Shown here: positions 1 through 7,381 of the stretch, piece by piece
Layout: each line of letters starts with the position of its first letter
How positions within the stretch are numbered: the first letter of the stretch is position 1
Assembly (NCBI RefSeq): GCF_001983105.1
Contig: NZ_MOMC01000050.1
Location: 85,057 to 99,603, forward strand
Origin: Pseudofrankia asymbiotica
GTDB lineage: Bacteria; Actinomycetota; Actinomycetes; Frankiales; Frankiaceae
Direction: 5' to 3'
DNA length: 14,547 nucleotides
Notes under the pieces: generated by a model
Database searches by the model: none
What the model was told of the DNA's origin: nothing
Seen by the model: only the letters and a program-made list of their open reading frames with translations
Made by a program: the position numbers and the translations under genes

Positions 1-892
1 GATGTACACGGCCAAGGCCAAGGGCGACGGGGGCCTGACCCTGTACACCCCACGACTCGCCTCGCCGGACACCCTGTCTGCGCTGCACGCGGCACTGGGG
101 GCGGCCATCCGCGGCGACCCATCCGGCGGACGCCTCGAGGTGGACTACCGGCCGATCGTCGACCTCATCGACCGGACCTCGGTGGCACACGAGGCCCGGC
201 TGACCTGGCGTCATCCCACCCTCGGCACGGTGCCAGCCGACCGGATGCTGACCGCCGCCGCCTCCGCCGGCCTCGCGCCCGCCCTCGACGATCTGCTGCT
301 CCAGACGGCCTGCGCTCACGCCGCCGACCACCACGACGCGGCGGGCGGACCACTGCCTGTCCACATCCCGCTGTCCACGGCCCAGCTGACCGGCCGGGAC
401 ATCACCCAGCAGATCCTCGCCACGGTGGACACCACCGGAATACGGCCGCAGACGCTGGTGCTCGAGCTCGTGGGCACCTCCCAGGCGCCCGATCTGCATG
501 CCACGGCGCGCGCTCTAGCGCGCCTGCACGACCTCGGAGTGCGAATCTCGCTGGCCAGGGTGGGCAGCACCGACACCGCGCCGGACGCGCTGCGCATCCT
601 TCCTGTCGACATGATCGTCCTGCACGAGTCGCTCACCGGGAGGCGGCACGAGCCGGCCACGGCCGCGCTCTCGCACGCCTACCTGACCGCCGCGCTCCGA
701 CTCGGGCTGACCGTGATCGCCGACGGTGTCGCCGACGAGTCCACCGCGGCCCGCGTCCAGGACATCGGCTGCCACCAGGCGACCGGCCGGCTCTTCGGCG
801 ACTGGAACCCCGAGCGGTCCGGCGACCTGGCCACGATCCGCCCCGTCGTCAGCAACCGATCGAGCGGCTCTAGCACGCCCCAGTCGCTCTAA
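1..892 (+). CDS. GGDEF-EAL signalling protein, 5'-truncated by window, degenerate EAL domain
   Basis: This is the C-terminal part of a cyclic-di-GMP-type signalling protein; the true start lies before the window. The first in-frame ATG at 2 is not a start, because MYTAKAKGDG is the usual last helix of a GGDEF domain (AMYxAKxxG). An EAL fold fills about residues 25-282, counting from that Met. Family landmarks are visible: DYRPIVDL, HEARLTWRHP, ISLARVGS, LPVDMIVL, VIADGVAD and the GCHQATGRLFG end. Most catalytic positions are changed. EAL reads EAR (64-66), the metal-binding Asn is Pro123, the second Glu of LEITES is Gly158, the DD pair is Ala-Arg (185-186), the Lys of KID is Val206, the Glu of AEGVE is Asp241, and the Gln of the QGY motif is Thr261. 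Phosphodiesterase activity is therefore unlikely, and a c-di-GMP-binding or protein-interaction role is more plausible. The state of its GGDEF motif cannot be seen. A short Ser-rich tail ends at the TAA. Confidence 0.88.
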   Translation, partial: MYTAKAKGDGGLTLYTPRLASPDTLSALHAALGAAIRGDPSGGRLEVDYRPIVDLIDRTSVAHEARLTWRHPTLGTVPADRMLTAAASAGLAPALDDLLLQTACAHAADHHDAAGGPLPVHIPLSTAQLTGRDITQQILATVDTTGIRPQTLVLELVGTSQAPDLHATARALARLHDLGVRISLARVGSTDTAPDALRILPVDMIVLHESLTGRRHEPATAALSHAYLTAALRLGLTVIADGVADESTAARVQDIGCHQATGRLFGDWNPERSGDLATIRPVVSNRSSGSSTPQSL

Positions 893-896
893 ACCC

Positions 897-940
897 TGGA
901 GGTATATACGCGAGGTATACGCTCAGGTTATATTGCTCGC
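897..940 (+). promoter_or_regulatory. Leaderless promoter with three direct repeats upstream of the PadR gene
   Basis: The 48 bp between the EAL gene and the PadR gene are strikingly AT-rich for this window. They hold three consecutive AGGTTA/AGGTATA-type repeats starting at 900, 913 and 925, that is, spaced 12-13 bp. Inside the first is the palindrome GTATATAC (902-909); inside the second is GTATAC (915-920). A good -10 hexamer, TATATT, sits at 929-934, with its 3' end 6 bp before the ATG at 941. No Shine-Dalgarno sequence is present, so the transcript is probably leaderless. The repeats overlap the core promoter. PadR proteins usually bind short AT-rich dyads at their own promoter, so autorepression is the natural inference. 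I could not identify a convincing -35. Confidence 0.6.
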
Positions 941-1465
941 ATGAGCGTCCCCTTGACCCTCCTCGGCCTCCTCGAACGCGAACCCAGCCACGGCTACGAC
1001 CTCAAGCGCGACTACGACACCTTCTTCAACCGCGGCAAACCCCTGCCATTCGGGCAGGTCTACGCCACGCTCGGCCGCCTCGCGCGGGACGGCAAGATCG
1101 TGATCGGCGACGTCGAGCCGGGCGTCGGGCCCGACCGGAAGCGCTACGTCATCACCGACCTCGGCGCGACCGAGGTCGACACCTGGCTGACCGAGCCGGT
1201 GGAGCCGGAGCCCAACCTGCAGACGGTGCTGTTCAGCAAGGTCGTGCTGGCGCTGATGCTGGGCCGTCCCGCCGAGGAGTACCTCGACACGCAGCGCGCC
1301 GCACACCTGCGGCGGATGCAGGAGCTCACCACGGTCAAGCGCGGCGGCGACCTCGTCGACGCCCTGCTGGCCGACCACGGACTGTTCCACCTCGAAGCCG
1401 ACCTGCACTGGATCGACACGACCGTCGTCCGGCTGGACGCCCTGCGTACCGCGGTGACGGCATGA
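941..1465 (+). CDS. PadR-family transcriptional regulator
   Basis: This is a 174-residue DNA-binding regulator of the PadR family. The N-terminal winged helix (about 1-85) has the family signature: LTLLGLLEREPSHGYDLKR (about 5-23), then FGQVYATLGRLARDGKI (about 37-53) and the wing ending RKRYVITDLG (66-75). The C-terminal half (about 86-174) is helical and fits the PadR dimerisation segment. The ATG at 941 follows a -10 box directly, without a ribosome-binding site, so translation probably starts on a leaderless mRNA. The stop overlaps the next ATG by 4 bp (ATGA), coupling it to an ABC ATPase and permease. PadR regulators next to ABC exporters commonly repress them until a ligand, often a drug or envelope-stress molecule, binds. 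That role is inferred from context here, and the ligand is unknown. Confidence 0.93.
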   Translation: MSVPLTLLGLLEREPSHGYDLKRDYDTFFNRGKPLPFGQVYATLGRLARDGKIVIGDVEPGVGPDRKRYVITDLGATEVDTWLTEPVEPEPNLQTVLFSKVVLALMLGRPAEEYLDTQRAAHLRRMQELTTVKRGGDLVDALLADHGLFHLEADLHWIDTTVVRLDALRTAVTA

Positions 1466-2151
1466 CGGCCGGTGGGGGCGCCACGGCCATCGAGGCCCGC
1501 GACGTCGTCCTGTCGTTCGGTGAGACCCCGGCGCTGCGCGGAGCGAGCCTCGCCGTGGACGAGGGGGAGATCGTCGCCATCATGGGCCCGAGCGGCTCCG
1601 GCAAATCCACGCTGCTGCACTGCCTCGCCGGGATCCTCGTCCCGAGCGGCGGCGAGATCCGCTTCGAGGGCGGCCGGGTCGACCAGCTGGGCGAGAACGA
1701 GCGCAGCGTCCTTCGCCGGGACCGGTTCGGGTTCGTCTTCCAGTTCGGTCAGCTCGTGCCGGAGCTGACCGCCCAGGAGAACGTCGCGCTGCCGCTGCTT
1801 CTCGGCGGCGTCCGGCGGGGCGCCGCGATGGCCACGGCGCTGCCCTGGTTCGAGCGCCTCGGGCTGGCCGGGCTTGAACGGCGCCGGTCAGGTGAGCTCT
1901 CCGGCGGTCAGGCCCAGCGGGTGGCGCTCGCTCGCGGCCTCGTCGCCCGGCCCAGAGTCCTGTTCGCCGACGAGCCGACCGGAGCGCTCGACTCCATCAC
2001 CGGCGAGCAGGTGATGAACCTGCTCGTCGACTCGGCCCACGAGCAGCACACCACCGTCGTGCTCGTCACCCACGAGGCCCGGGTCGCCGCGTACGCCGAC
2101 CGGCAGGTCATCGTGCGCGACGGCAGGGTGAACGCGCTGGTGAGCTCATGA
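1462..2151 (+). CDS. ABC transporter ATP-binding protein, LolD/MacB type
   Basis: This is a 229-residue ABC ATPase that powers the adjacent FtsX-type permease at the inner face of the membrane. All nucleotide-binding motifs are intact: Walker A GPSGSGKST (42-50), Q-loop Gln94 in FVFQFGQ, signature LSGGQ (146-150), Walker B VLFADE (166-171) with catalytic Glu171, D-loop GALD, and H-loop His204. Length and sequence match the MacB/LolD/FtsE class, which works mechanically on envelope substrates rather than pumping through a channel. It starts at the ATG overlapping the PadR stop (ATGA) and ends by overlapping the permease start in the same way, so the three genes should be made as one translationally coupled unit. 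The substrate cannot be inferred. Confidence 0.95.
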   Translation: MTAGGGATAIEARDVVLSFGETPALRGASLAVDEGEIVAIMGPSGSGKSTLLHCLAGILVPSGGEIRFEGGRVDQLGENERSVLRRDRFGFVFQFGQLVPELTAQENVALPLLLGGVRRGAAMATALPWFERLGLAGLERRRSGELSGGQAQRVALARGLVARPRVLFADEPTGALDSITGEQVMNLLVDSAHEQHTTVVLVTHEARVAAYADRQVIVRDGRVNALVSS

Positions 2152-4325
2152 TCCGGTTCGCGGTGCGGCTGTCGGTGGCCGGCGGGCGGGAGGCGCTCGT
2201 CCGGCTGGTCATCATCGCGGGCGCGGTGGCGCTCGGCGTCGCCATGCTGCTCGCGCCGGTCGCGGGCCTGAACGCGGTGGGCGCGCAGAACCAGCGGTAC
2301 GCCTGGCTCAACACCGCTGTCGGCCCGGCCGCCCGCGGCGGCGACGGGATGCTGTGGCTGATCCGGGGCGACTACTACCACGGTCGCACGATCGGTCGGG
2401 TCGAGGTCGCCGCGCTGGGAGCGGACGCGCCGGTACCGCCGGGCATCCCCCGGCTGCCGGGCCCCGGTGAGTACTACGTCTCCCCCGCGCTGGACGAACT
2501 GCTACGGGCCACGCCCGCGGCGGAACTCGCCGACCGCTTCCCCGGCCACGGGGTCGGCACCATCGGCGGGTCGGCGCTGCCCTCCCCCGACTCGCTGCTC
2601 ATCGTCCTCGGCCGCCCACCCGCGGACCTCAGGGCGCTGGGGGCCACCCGGGTCACGCAGATCATGACCACCACGCCGAGCGCGTGCCGTGACTGTTACA
2701 TCGGGTTCAACGCCGACATCATGGCGGTCACCCTCTCCGTCGTCGCCGTGTCGCTGCTGTTCCCGGTGCTCATCTTCATCGGCACCGCGACGCGGCTGGC
2801 CGCGGCCCGCCGCGAGCAGCGCTTCGCGGCGATGCGGCTGGTGGGCGCGACGCCGCGGCAGATCTCGTTGCTGTCGGCGGTGGAGTCGACGCTCGCGGCC
2901 GCCGTCGGCACCGCCGTCGGGTTCGGCCTGTTCCTGGCGCTCCGGCCGGGACTGGCCGGGTTACCGTTCACCGGCGAGCGGTTCTTCCCCGCGGACCTGT
3001 CGCTCACAGCCCTGGACGTGCTGCTGGTCGCGCTCGGCGTCCCGGCCAGTGCCGTCGTGGCGGCCGGGCTGGCGCTACGCCGGGTCCGGATCTCGCCGCT
3101 CGGCGTGACGAGGCGGATCACGCCCCGCCCGCCGCGTGCCCGGCGGGTGTTTCCGCTCGCCGCCGGGCTCGCGGAGCTGGCCTTCTTCATCGGTCGGCGG
3201 CCCGACGCGACGAGCGGCCAGCTCATGGCGTACTTCACCGGCTTCGTGCTGATCCTGATCGGGCTGCTGCTGGCCGGGCCGTGGCTCACGATGCTGGCCG
3301 CCCGCCTGCTGGCCGGCCGGGCGAGCCGCCCGGCCGCCCTCATCGCGGGCCGGCGCCTCGCCGACGACCCGCGGGCCGGCTTCCGGTCGGTCAGCGGCCT
3401 GATCGTCGCGCTGTTCGTGACCAGTGCGGCGACCGGGGCCATCACGACGTTCGTCGCCAACCGCGGCGCGCCCCGCACCGACTCCGTGGCGACGACGAGC
3501 GTTCGTAAGATCTTCTGGCCCGAGGATGGTCCGGCGCCGACGACGGCCCAGGTCCCGGCCGGGCTCGGGGCGATCCCCGGCGTCCGCAATGTAACGCTGG
3601 TCCACCGGGACACCGACCCGAAGAAGTGGCAACCAGTGATCACGTGTGCCGAGCTGGACCGTCTGGCGGTCTATGGCTACTGCCCGCCCGGCGCCAGGGT
3701 CGCCACCGTCGCCCCCGGCCTCGTCGGCTCGGCCAGCGGGGGAGTCGACGCCATCGAGGCGGTCGACGTCACACCCGCCGAGGTCACGCGGATGCCCATC
3801 CTTTCCGTGGTCGTCGACACCACCGACCAGGCGGCGTTCGAGCGCGCCAGGACCATGCTGGAGAACGCGTTCCCCCAGGGACAGCTGCCGGCCAGCGAGG
3901 GCGAGTGGGAGGCCGACGGCGCGCGGCCGCTGGTGCGGTTCCAGCAGCTGGCCAACGTGGTGATCCTGTGCAGCCTGCCGATCGCGGGCTGCGGCCTGGC
4001 GGTCAGCGTGGCCGGCGGGCTCAGTGACCGCAGGCGACCGTTCAGCCTGCTGCGGCTGACCGGGGTGCAGCTCGCGACGCTGCGCCGGGTGGTCGCGATC
4101 GAGAGCGTGGTACCGCTGCTGGTCACCGCCGCCGTGGCGATCGGCATGGGATTCCTGGCCGCGCAGCTGTTCCTGCGCGCGCAGCTCGACTACACGCTGG
4201 TTGCGCCGGGCTGGGTGTACTACGCCGTCGTCGCCGGTGGGCTCGCGCTCTCGCTGGCGGTCATCGCCTCGACGCTGCCACTGCTGCGGCGGATCACCGG
4301 CCCGGAGGCGGCACGCAACGACTAG
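2148..4325 (+). CDS. FtsX-type ABC transporter permease with two FtsX domains
   Basis: This 725-residue membrane protein is the partner of the preceding ATPase. A first transmembrane helix lies at about 18-40, followed by an extracytoplasmic segment. The first FtsX domain is at about 192-325 (RLVGATPRQISLLSAVES is the typical cytoplasmic coupling region), with more helices at about 362-385 and 408-435. A large extracytoplasmic region (about 440-600) follows, then a second FtsX domain (about 602-725, with LLRLTGVQLATLRRVVAIES). This two-module layout is common in actinobacterial MacB-like exporters. Cysteines occur as a CxxC pair (180 and 183) just before the second helix, and as C500 and C512 in the big outer region; disulfides are possible there. 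The start overlaps the ATPase stop. A strong hairpin follows the stop, so this is the last gene of the PadR operon. Confidence 0.93.
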   Translation: MIRFAVRLSVAGGREALVRLVIIAGAVALGVAMLLAPVAGLNAVGAQNQRYAWLNTAVGPAARGGDGMLWLIRGDYYHGRTIGRVEVAALGADAPVPPGIPRLPGPGEYYVSPALDELLRATPAAELADRFPGHGVGTIGGSALPSPDSLLIVLGRPPADLRALGATRVTQIMTTTPSACRDCYIGFNADIMAVTLSVVAVSLLFPVLIFIGTATRLAAARREQRFAAMRLVGATPRQISLLSAVESTLAAAVGTAVGFGLFLALRPGLAGLPFTGERFFPADLSLTALDVLLVALGVPASAVVAAGLALRRVRISPLGVTRRITPRPPRARRVFPLAAGLAELAFFIGRRPDATSGQLMAYFTGFVLILIGLLLAGPWLTMLAARLLAGRASRPAALIAGRRLADDPRAGFRSVSGLIVALFVTSAATGAITTFVANRGAPRTDSVATTSVRKIFWPEDGPAPTTAQVPAGLGAIPGVRNVTLVHRDTDPKKWQPVITCAELDRLAVYGYCPPGARVATVAPGLVGSASGGVDAIEAVDVTPAEVTRMPILSVVVDTTDQAAFERARTMLENAFPQGQLPASEGEWEADGARPLVRFQQLANVVILCSLPIAGCGLAVSVAGGLSDRRRPFSLLRLTGVQLATLRRVVAIESVVPLLVTAAVAIGMGFLAAQLFLRAQLDYTLVAPGWVYYAVVAGGLALSLAVIASTLPLLRRITGPEAARND

Positions 4326-4355
4326 CCGGACAGGTCTGGGCCGGTTGCCCGCTCT

Positions 4356-4385
4356 GATGGCCACCCGACGGACCGGGTGGCCATC
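4356..4385 (+). terminator. Perfect 11-bp hairpin after the ABC permease gene
   Basis: GATGGCCACCC (4356-4366) pairs exactly with GGGTGGCCATC (4375-4385) around the 8-nt loop GACGGACC. It begins about 30 bp after the permease stop and ends 44 bp before the methyltransferase start. No T-run follows; this is usual for actinobacterial terminators, which often rely on a strong GC stem alone. It probably separates the PadR-ABC unit from the downstream gene. Because the stem is perfectly palindromic it could act on either strand or double as a binding site. Confidence 0.7.
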
Positions 4386-4429
4386 ATGGTGCCCGTGGCG
4401 GACGGTGTGACGGCGGCGGTGGAGTCGAA

Positions 4430-5449
4430 GTGACCAGCGAGCAGGTCGGCCGCTGGCTGGCGGTCGCCGGCACGATCGCCCGGATGGTGCCTGCGGGCAC
4501 GGTTCGGGTCCTCGTCGACGGCTCCGCGGTCGGGGCCATGCCCGCCGTGCTCGCGGACCGGCTGGCGGACCGGCTGCGGGCGGGCGGTCGCCCCTGCCGC
4601 CGGCTCGTGGGCGCGGCGGCGGGCGGTGGCACGGCGGGCGGCGAGGACGCCGCCGACCTGGTGGTGCTCGCGGACGGTCCGAGTTGGCGCGCCGAGCCGG
4701 CCGGCGGCCAGTGGGATGTCGTCGTCTGGTTGCGATCCCGCTCGGCGCGGCACGACGACCGCGACGACGGGCGCCGCCCGGACGTCGTCGTCGACGTGGA
4801 CGACCCGGCGTGGCCGGTGATCAGGCGCGTCGCCTCCCGGCTGGCCGGCGACGGGAGCTGGCATGTCAGCGAGAGCCAGGCGTTCTTCGGCGTCCGCGCG
4901 GCCACGTGGGACACGAGGTTCGGGGACGACCTGCCCGCGTACGCCGCCGCCGTCGGCGAGATCGGGCTGCGCCCCGGCGCGGTCGCGCTCGACGCCGGTT
5001 GCGGGACCGGGCGTGCCCTGACCGCGCTGCGCGACGCGGTCGGACCGGCCGGCACGGTGATCGGCCTGGACCTGACCTCGGAGATGCTCGCCGCCGCGCG
5101 GCACAGAGGCCGTGACGCCCATGCCGCGCTGGTGCTCGCCGATGCCCGCCGCCTGCCCATCCCCACCGGCGCCGTCGACGCGGTCCTCGCCGCCGGCCTC
5201 GTGCACCATCTGCCGGACATGTCCGGCGGCCTCGCCGAGCTCGCGCGGGTCAGCCGCTCCGGCGGACGGCTCGCGATCTTCCACCCCTCGGGCCGCGCCG
5301 CCCTGGCGGCCCGCCACGGCCGCGCCCTGCGCCCCGACGAGCCGCTCGCCGTCACCCGCCTCGAGCCACGGCTTGCCGCCACCGGCTGGCGCCTGGACAG
5401 CTATGACGACCCGCCGCACCGCTTCCTCGTCCTGGCCACCCGCGAGTAG
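4430..5449 (+). CDS. Class I SAM-dependent methyltransferase with an N-terminal kinase-like remnant
   Basis: This is a 339-residue protein. The C-terminal half (about 170-339) is a class I methyltransferase. Motif I ALDAGCGTG (about 186-194) binds SAM, the acidic end of the second strand is VIGLDLTSEML, then come LADARRLPI, the AGLVHHLPDM region, and the GGRLAIFHP strand. The N-terminal half is not a standard methyltransferase extension. VRVLVDGSAVGAMPAVLADRL resembles the start of actinobacterial uridine-kinase-like P-loop proteins, but the GxxGxGKT loop is gone. The later segments DVVVWLRSR and RPDVVVDVDDPAWPVI resemble the end of such proteins. I read it as an eroded nucleoside-kinase-like domain fused to a methyltransferase. 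The GTG start is supported by GGAG (4421-4424) 5 nt upstream. The substrate is unknown. The methyltransferase call is firm; the kinase-remnant call is tentative. Confidence 0.88.
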   Translation: MTSEQVGRWLAVAGTIARMVPAGTVRVLVDGSAVGAMPAVLADRLADRLRAGGRPCRRLVGAAAGGGTAGGEDAADLVVLADGPSWRAEPAGGQWDVVVWLRSRSARHDDRDDGRRPDVVVDVDDPAWPVIRRVASRLAGDGSWHVSESQAFFGVRAATWDTRFGDDLPAYAAAVGEIGLRPGAVALDAGCGTGRALTALRDAVGPAGTVIGLDLTSEMLAAARHRGRDAHAALVLADARRLPIPTGAVDAVLAAGLVHHLPDMSGGLAELARVSRSGGRLAIFHPSGRAALAARHGRALRPDEPLAVTRLEPRLAATGWRLDSYDDPPHRFLVLATRE

Positions 5450-5482
5450 GACAGGTCATCGCGAGCGGCGACGACGCCGAAT

Positions 5483-5506
5483 GCCTGCCCGGATTCCTCA
5501 GGCGGG
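5483..5506 (+). terminator. Weak candidate hairpin after the methyltransferase gene
   Basis: In the 116-bp gap between the methyltransferase and acetyltransferase genes, CCTGCC (5484-5489) can pair with GGCGGG (5501-5506), including one G-U pair, around an 11-nt loop. An alternative pairing is GCCTG (5483-5487) with CAGGC (5499-5503). No T-run follows. The short stem makes this a low-confidence terminator. Confidence 0.25.
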
Positions 5507-5565
5507 TTCCGCGGACCACCCACCGGCACGGGCGAGCGCGGGCGGGCCGGGACGAGAATGGGGCG

Positions 5566-6021
5566 GTGAGCGTTGACGAGCGGGCGCAGGTCCGTCTCGA
5601 GCGGACGGCGGCCGAGGCGACGTTGCCGTTGCGGCAGCGGGTGCTGCGGCCGCACCAGACGGTTCACGACGTGGCGTTCCCCGGTGACGACGAGGCGGAC
5701 AGCGCCCATGTCGTCGCCGTCCTGGCGGACGGGACCGTCGTCGGGGCCGTGTCGGTGCTGCGGGAGCCGGCGCCATGGGGCGCGGCCGGCTGGCGGCTGC
5801 GGGGCATGGCGACCGACGAGGCGATGCGCGGCCGCGGGATCGGGGCCCGGCTGCTCGCGGCCGTGCTCGACCACGTCCGTGACCACGGTGGCGGGTTGCT
5901 GTGGTGCAACGCCCGCGTGCGCGCCGTCCCCTTCTACGAACGGGGAGGGCTGCGCACGCGGGGTGAGGTGCGGGAGGAGCCGGGCATCGGCCCGCATGTC
6001 GTCATGTGGCGGGACGTCTGA
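5566..6021 (+). CDS. GNAT-family N-acetyltransferase
   Basis: This is a 151-residue single-domain acetyltransferase that should use acetyl-CoA. The diagnostic acetyl-CoA loop is RGRGIGA (88-94), preceded by the strand WRLRGMATDEAM. The end, LLWCNARVRAVPFYERGGL followed by GIGPHVVMWRD, is typical of a GNAT subgroup seen in many bacteria, where FYERxGF and GPHxxM recur. The acceptor (amine, amino acid, antibiotic or protein) cannot be inferred. The GTG at 5566 is chosen because the family N-terminus begins shortly after it and a G-rich stretch (GGGG at 5560-5563) lies just upstream; the ATG at 5558 is out of frame. The last 20 bp overlap, on the opposite strand, the 3' end of the convergent permease gene. 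Confidence 0.88.
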   Translation: MSVDERAQVRLERTAAEATLPLRQRVLRPHQTVHDVAFPGDDEADSAHVVAVLADGTVVGAVSVLREPAPWGAAGWRLRGMATDEAMRGRGIGARLLAAVLDHVRDHGGGLLWCNARVRAVPFYERGGLRTRGEVREEPGIGPHVVMWRDV

Positions 6022-7381
6022 CCTCCCCCAGCGCGGTGCGCATGGTCGCGCGGGCGGCGAACCGGCCGGAGCCCAGGGTGAGCAGCACGACGACGGAGGC
6101 GACCAGCGGCGCGATCCACAGCTGGGCGTCCGGGACGACGCCCTCGTCGCGGGCGACCGAGAAGGGGATCACGGTCGCCAGCGAGCCCAGGGCACCGAAC
6201 ACCAGGCCCACGACGGCGACGACGCCGGCCTCCGCCATCACGGACCGCCTGACCTGCGTCGGGGTCGCGCCCATGAGCCACAGCCGGCGCAGCTCGGCCC
6301 AGCGGTCGGCGACGCAGGCGGCGAACGCGTTGACGACCATGATGGCCGCGAACAGGGACGCCATCCCGACGACGACGTTGTTCAGCAGGTTGATGGTGTC
6401 GGAGTCCTCGGTTCCACCGGGCAGGGTGCGGGTGTCGATGCTCACCAGCATGAGCGTCCCGATCGCCGCCGACGTCAGCACGATCACCGGGGCGAGCACG
6501 GCCGCGAGCCGGTGTGCCCGCCGCCGGGCGTTGTACGCCGCGAGGTAACCGGCGCCCTGGCCGCCGAGGCCCGTGATCAGCCCCGCGAGCGGGGCCGCCA
6601 GCCAGCGCAGCAGCAGCGGCGCGAGCAGCGCGAGGCCGAGGCCGACCAGGATGGAGCAGCTCCCGCTCGTCTGCATCGCCGCGTACGGGTCGTCGGAGTT
6701 CGCCGTCACGGTGATCGTGACGACGCCGCCGCCGACGCCGTAGGCGATCAGCACCAGCGCCGCCACCACCCGGTACCAGCGCATCCGGCCTGTCTCCGCG
6801 TCGCTGTCGCGCAGCGTCACGCCGGCGGGCGCGCGGGTCGACCGCCGGGCCGCGACGGCCGCGGCCGCGACGCTGGTGAGCACGACCAGACCGGCGGCGG
6901 CGCCGAGGGACGCGGGGCCGGCCGCGTACTCCACCGAGGCGGAGACCGAATGGCCCCGCAGGAGGTCGAGCAGCAGCCAGCCGGTGCCGGCGGCGAGCAC
7001 GGCGCCGGCGAGCGCGCCGAGGACGGCGACGGCCAGTGCCTCCCGGCGGATCAGCCGGCGGGCCTGGCGCGGGGTCGCGCCGAGGACACGCAGCAGCCCG
7101 ATCTCGCCGGCCCGGCGCGCCGCGGTGAGGCCGACCGTCGAGGCGACCGAGAAGAGCACGATCAGGCTGCCCCAGCCGCCGACGACAGCCCCCATGATGA
7201 TCAGGGTCTCCCGGTCGGCGTCCCGGTCCGGGGCGGCGGGGCCGAGGGCGAGCGCGGTCTCGACCAGGGTGGCGAACGAGCCGATCAGCGTGGTGCCGAG
7301 CAGGACCGCGAGGAAGGTGGCGACCTGCGCGGTCATCCGGTGGCGCAGCGACCGGAGCGCGAGGCCTGTCATCCCGCTCAT
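6002..7381 (-). CDS. FtsX-type ABC transporter permease (second cassette)
   Basis: This is a 459-residue membrane protein, shorter than the plus-strand permease and without its very large outer region. The N-terminal helix is at about 18-40. The first FtsX module (about 60-195) contains EIGLLRVLGATPRQARRLI, the coupling helix facing the ATPase. A central block of helices (about 205-325) follows, and the second module (about 340-455) contains LRRLWLMGATPTQVRRS. The overall pattern is about ten membrane segments, as in actinobacterial exporters of the MacB/FtsX superfamily. The ATG overlaps the stop of the upstream ATPase by 4 bp, so the two are translationally coupled. The 3' end runs 20 bp into the convergent GNAT gene and no terminator is visible, so read-through would make antisense RNA against the GNAT gene. 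The substrate is unknown. Confidence 0.92.
   Translation of the reverse strand: MSGMTGLALRSLRHRMTAQVATFLAVLLGTTLIGSFATLVETALALGPAAPDRDADRETLIIMGAVVGGWGSLIVLFSVASTVGLTAARRAGEIGLLRVLGATPRQARRLIRREALAVAVLGALAGAVLAAGTGWLLLDLLRGHSVSASVEYAAGPASLGAAAGLVVLTSVAAAAVAARRSTRAPAGVTLRDSDAETGRMRWYRVVAALVLIAYGVGGGVVTITVTANSDDPYAAMQTSGSCSILVGLGLALLAPLLLRWLAAPLAGLITGLGGQGAGYLAAYNARRRAHRLAAVLAPVIVLTSAAIGTLMLVSIDTRTLPGGTEDSDTINLLNNVVVGMASLFAAIMVVNAFAACVADRWAELRRLWLMGATPTQVRRSVMAEAGVVAVVGLVFGALGSLATVIPFSVARDEGVVPDAQLWIAPLVASVVVLLTLGSGRFAARATMRTALGEVRRPAT

Noticed and set aside
3075..4364. Long minus-strand open frame (429 codons) opposite the first permease
   Set aside because: It is antisense to a clear FtsX permease; the product is rich in Arg, Gly and Gln with no domain. 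Such frames are common shadows in very GC-rich DNA.
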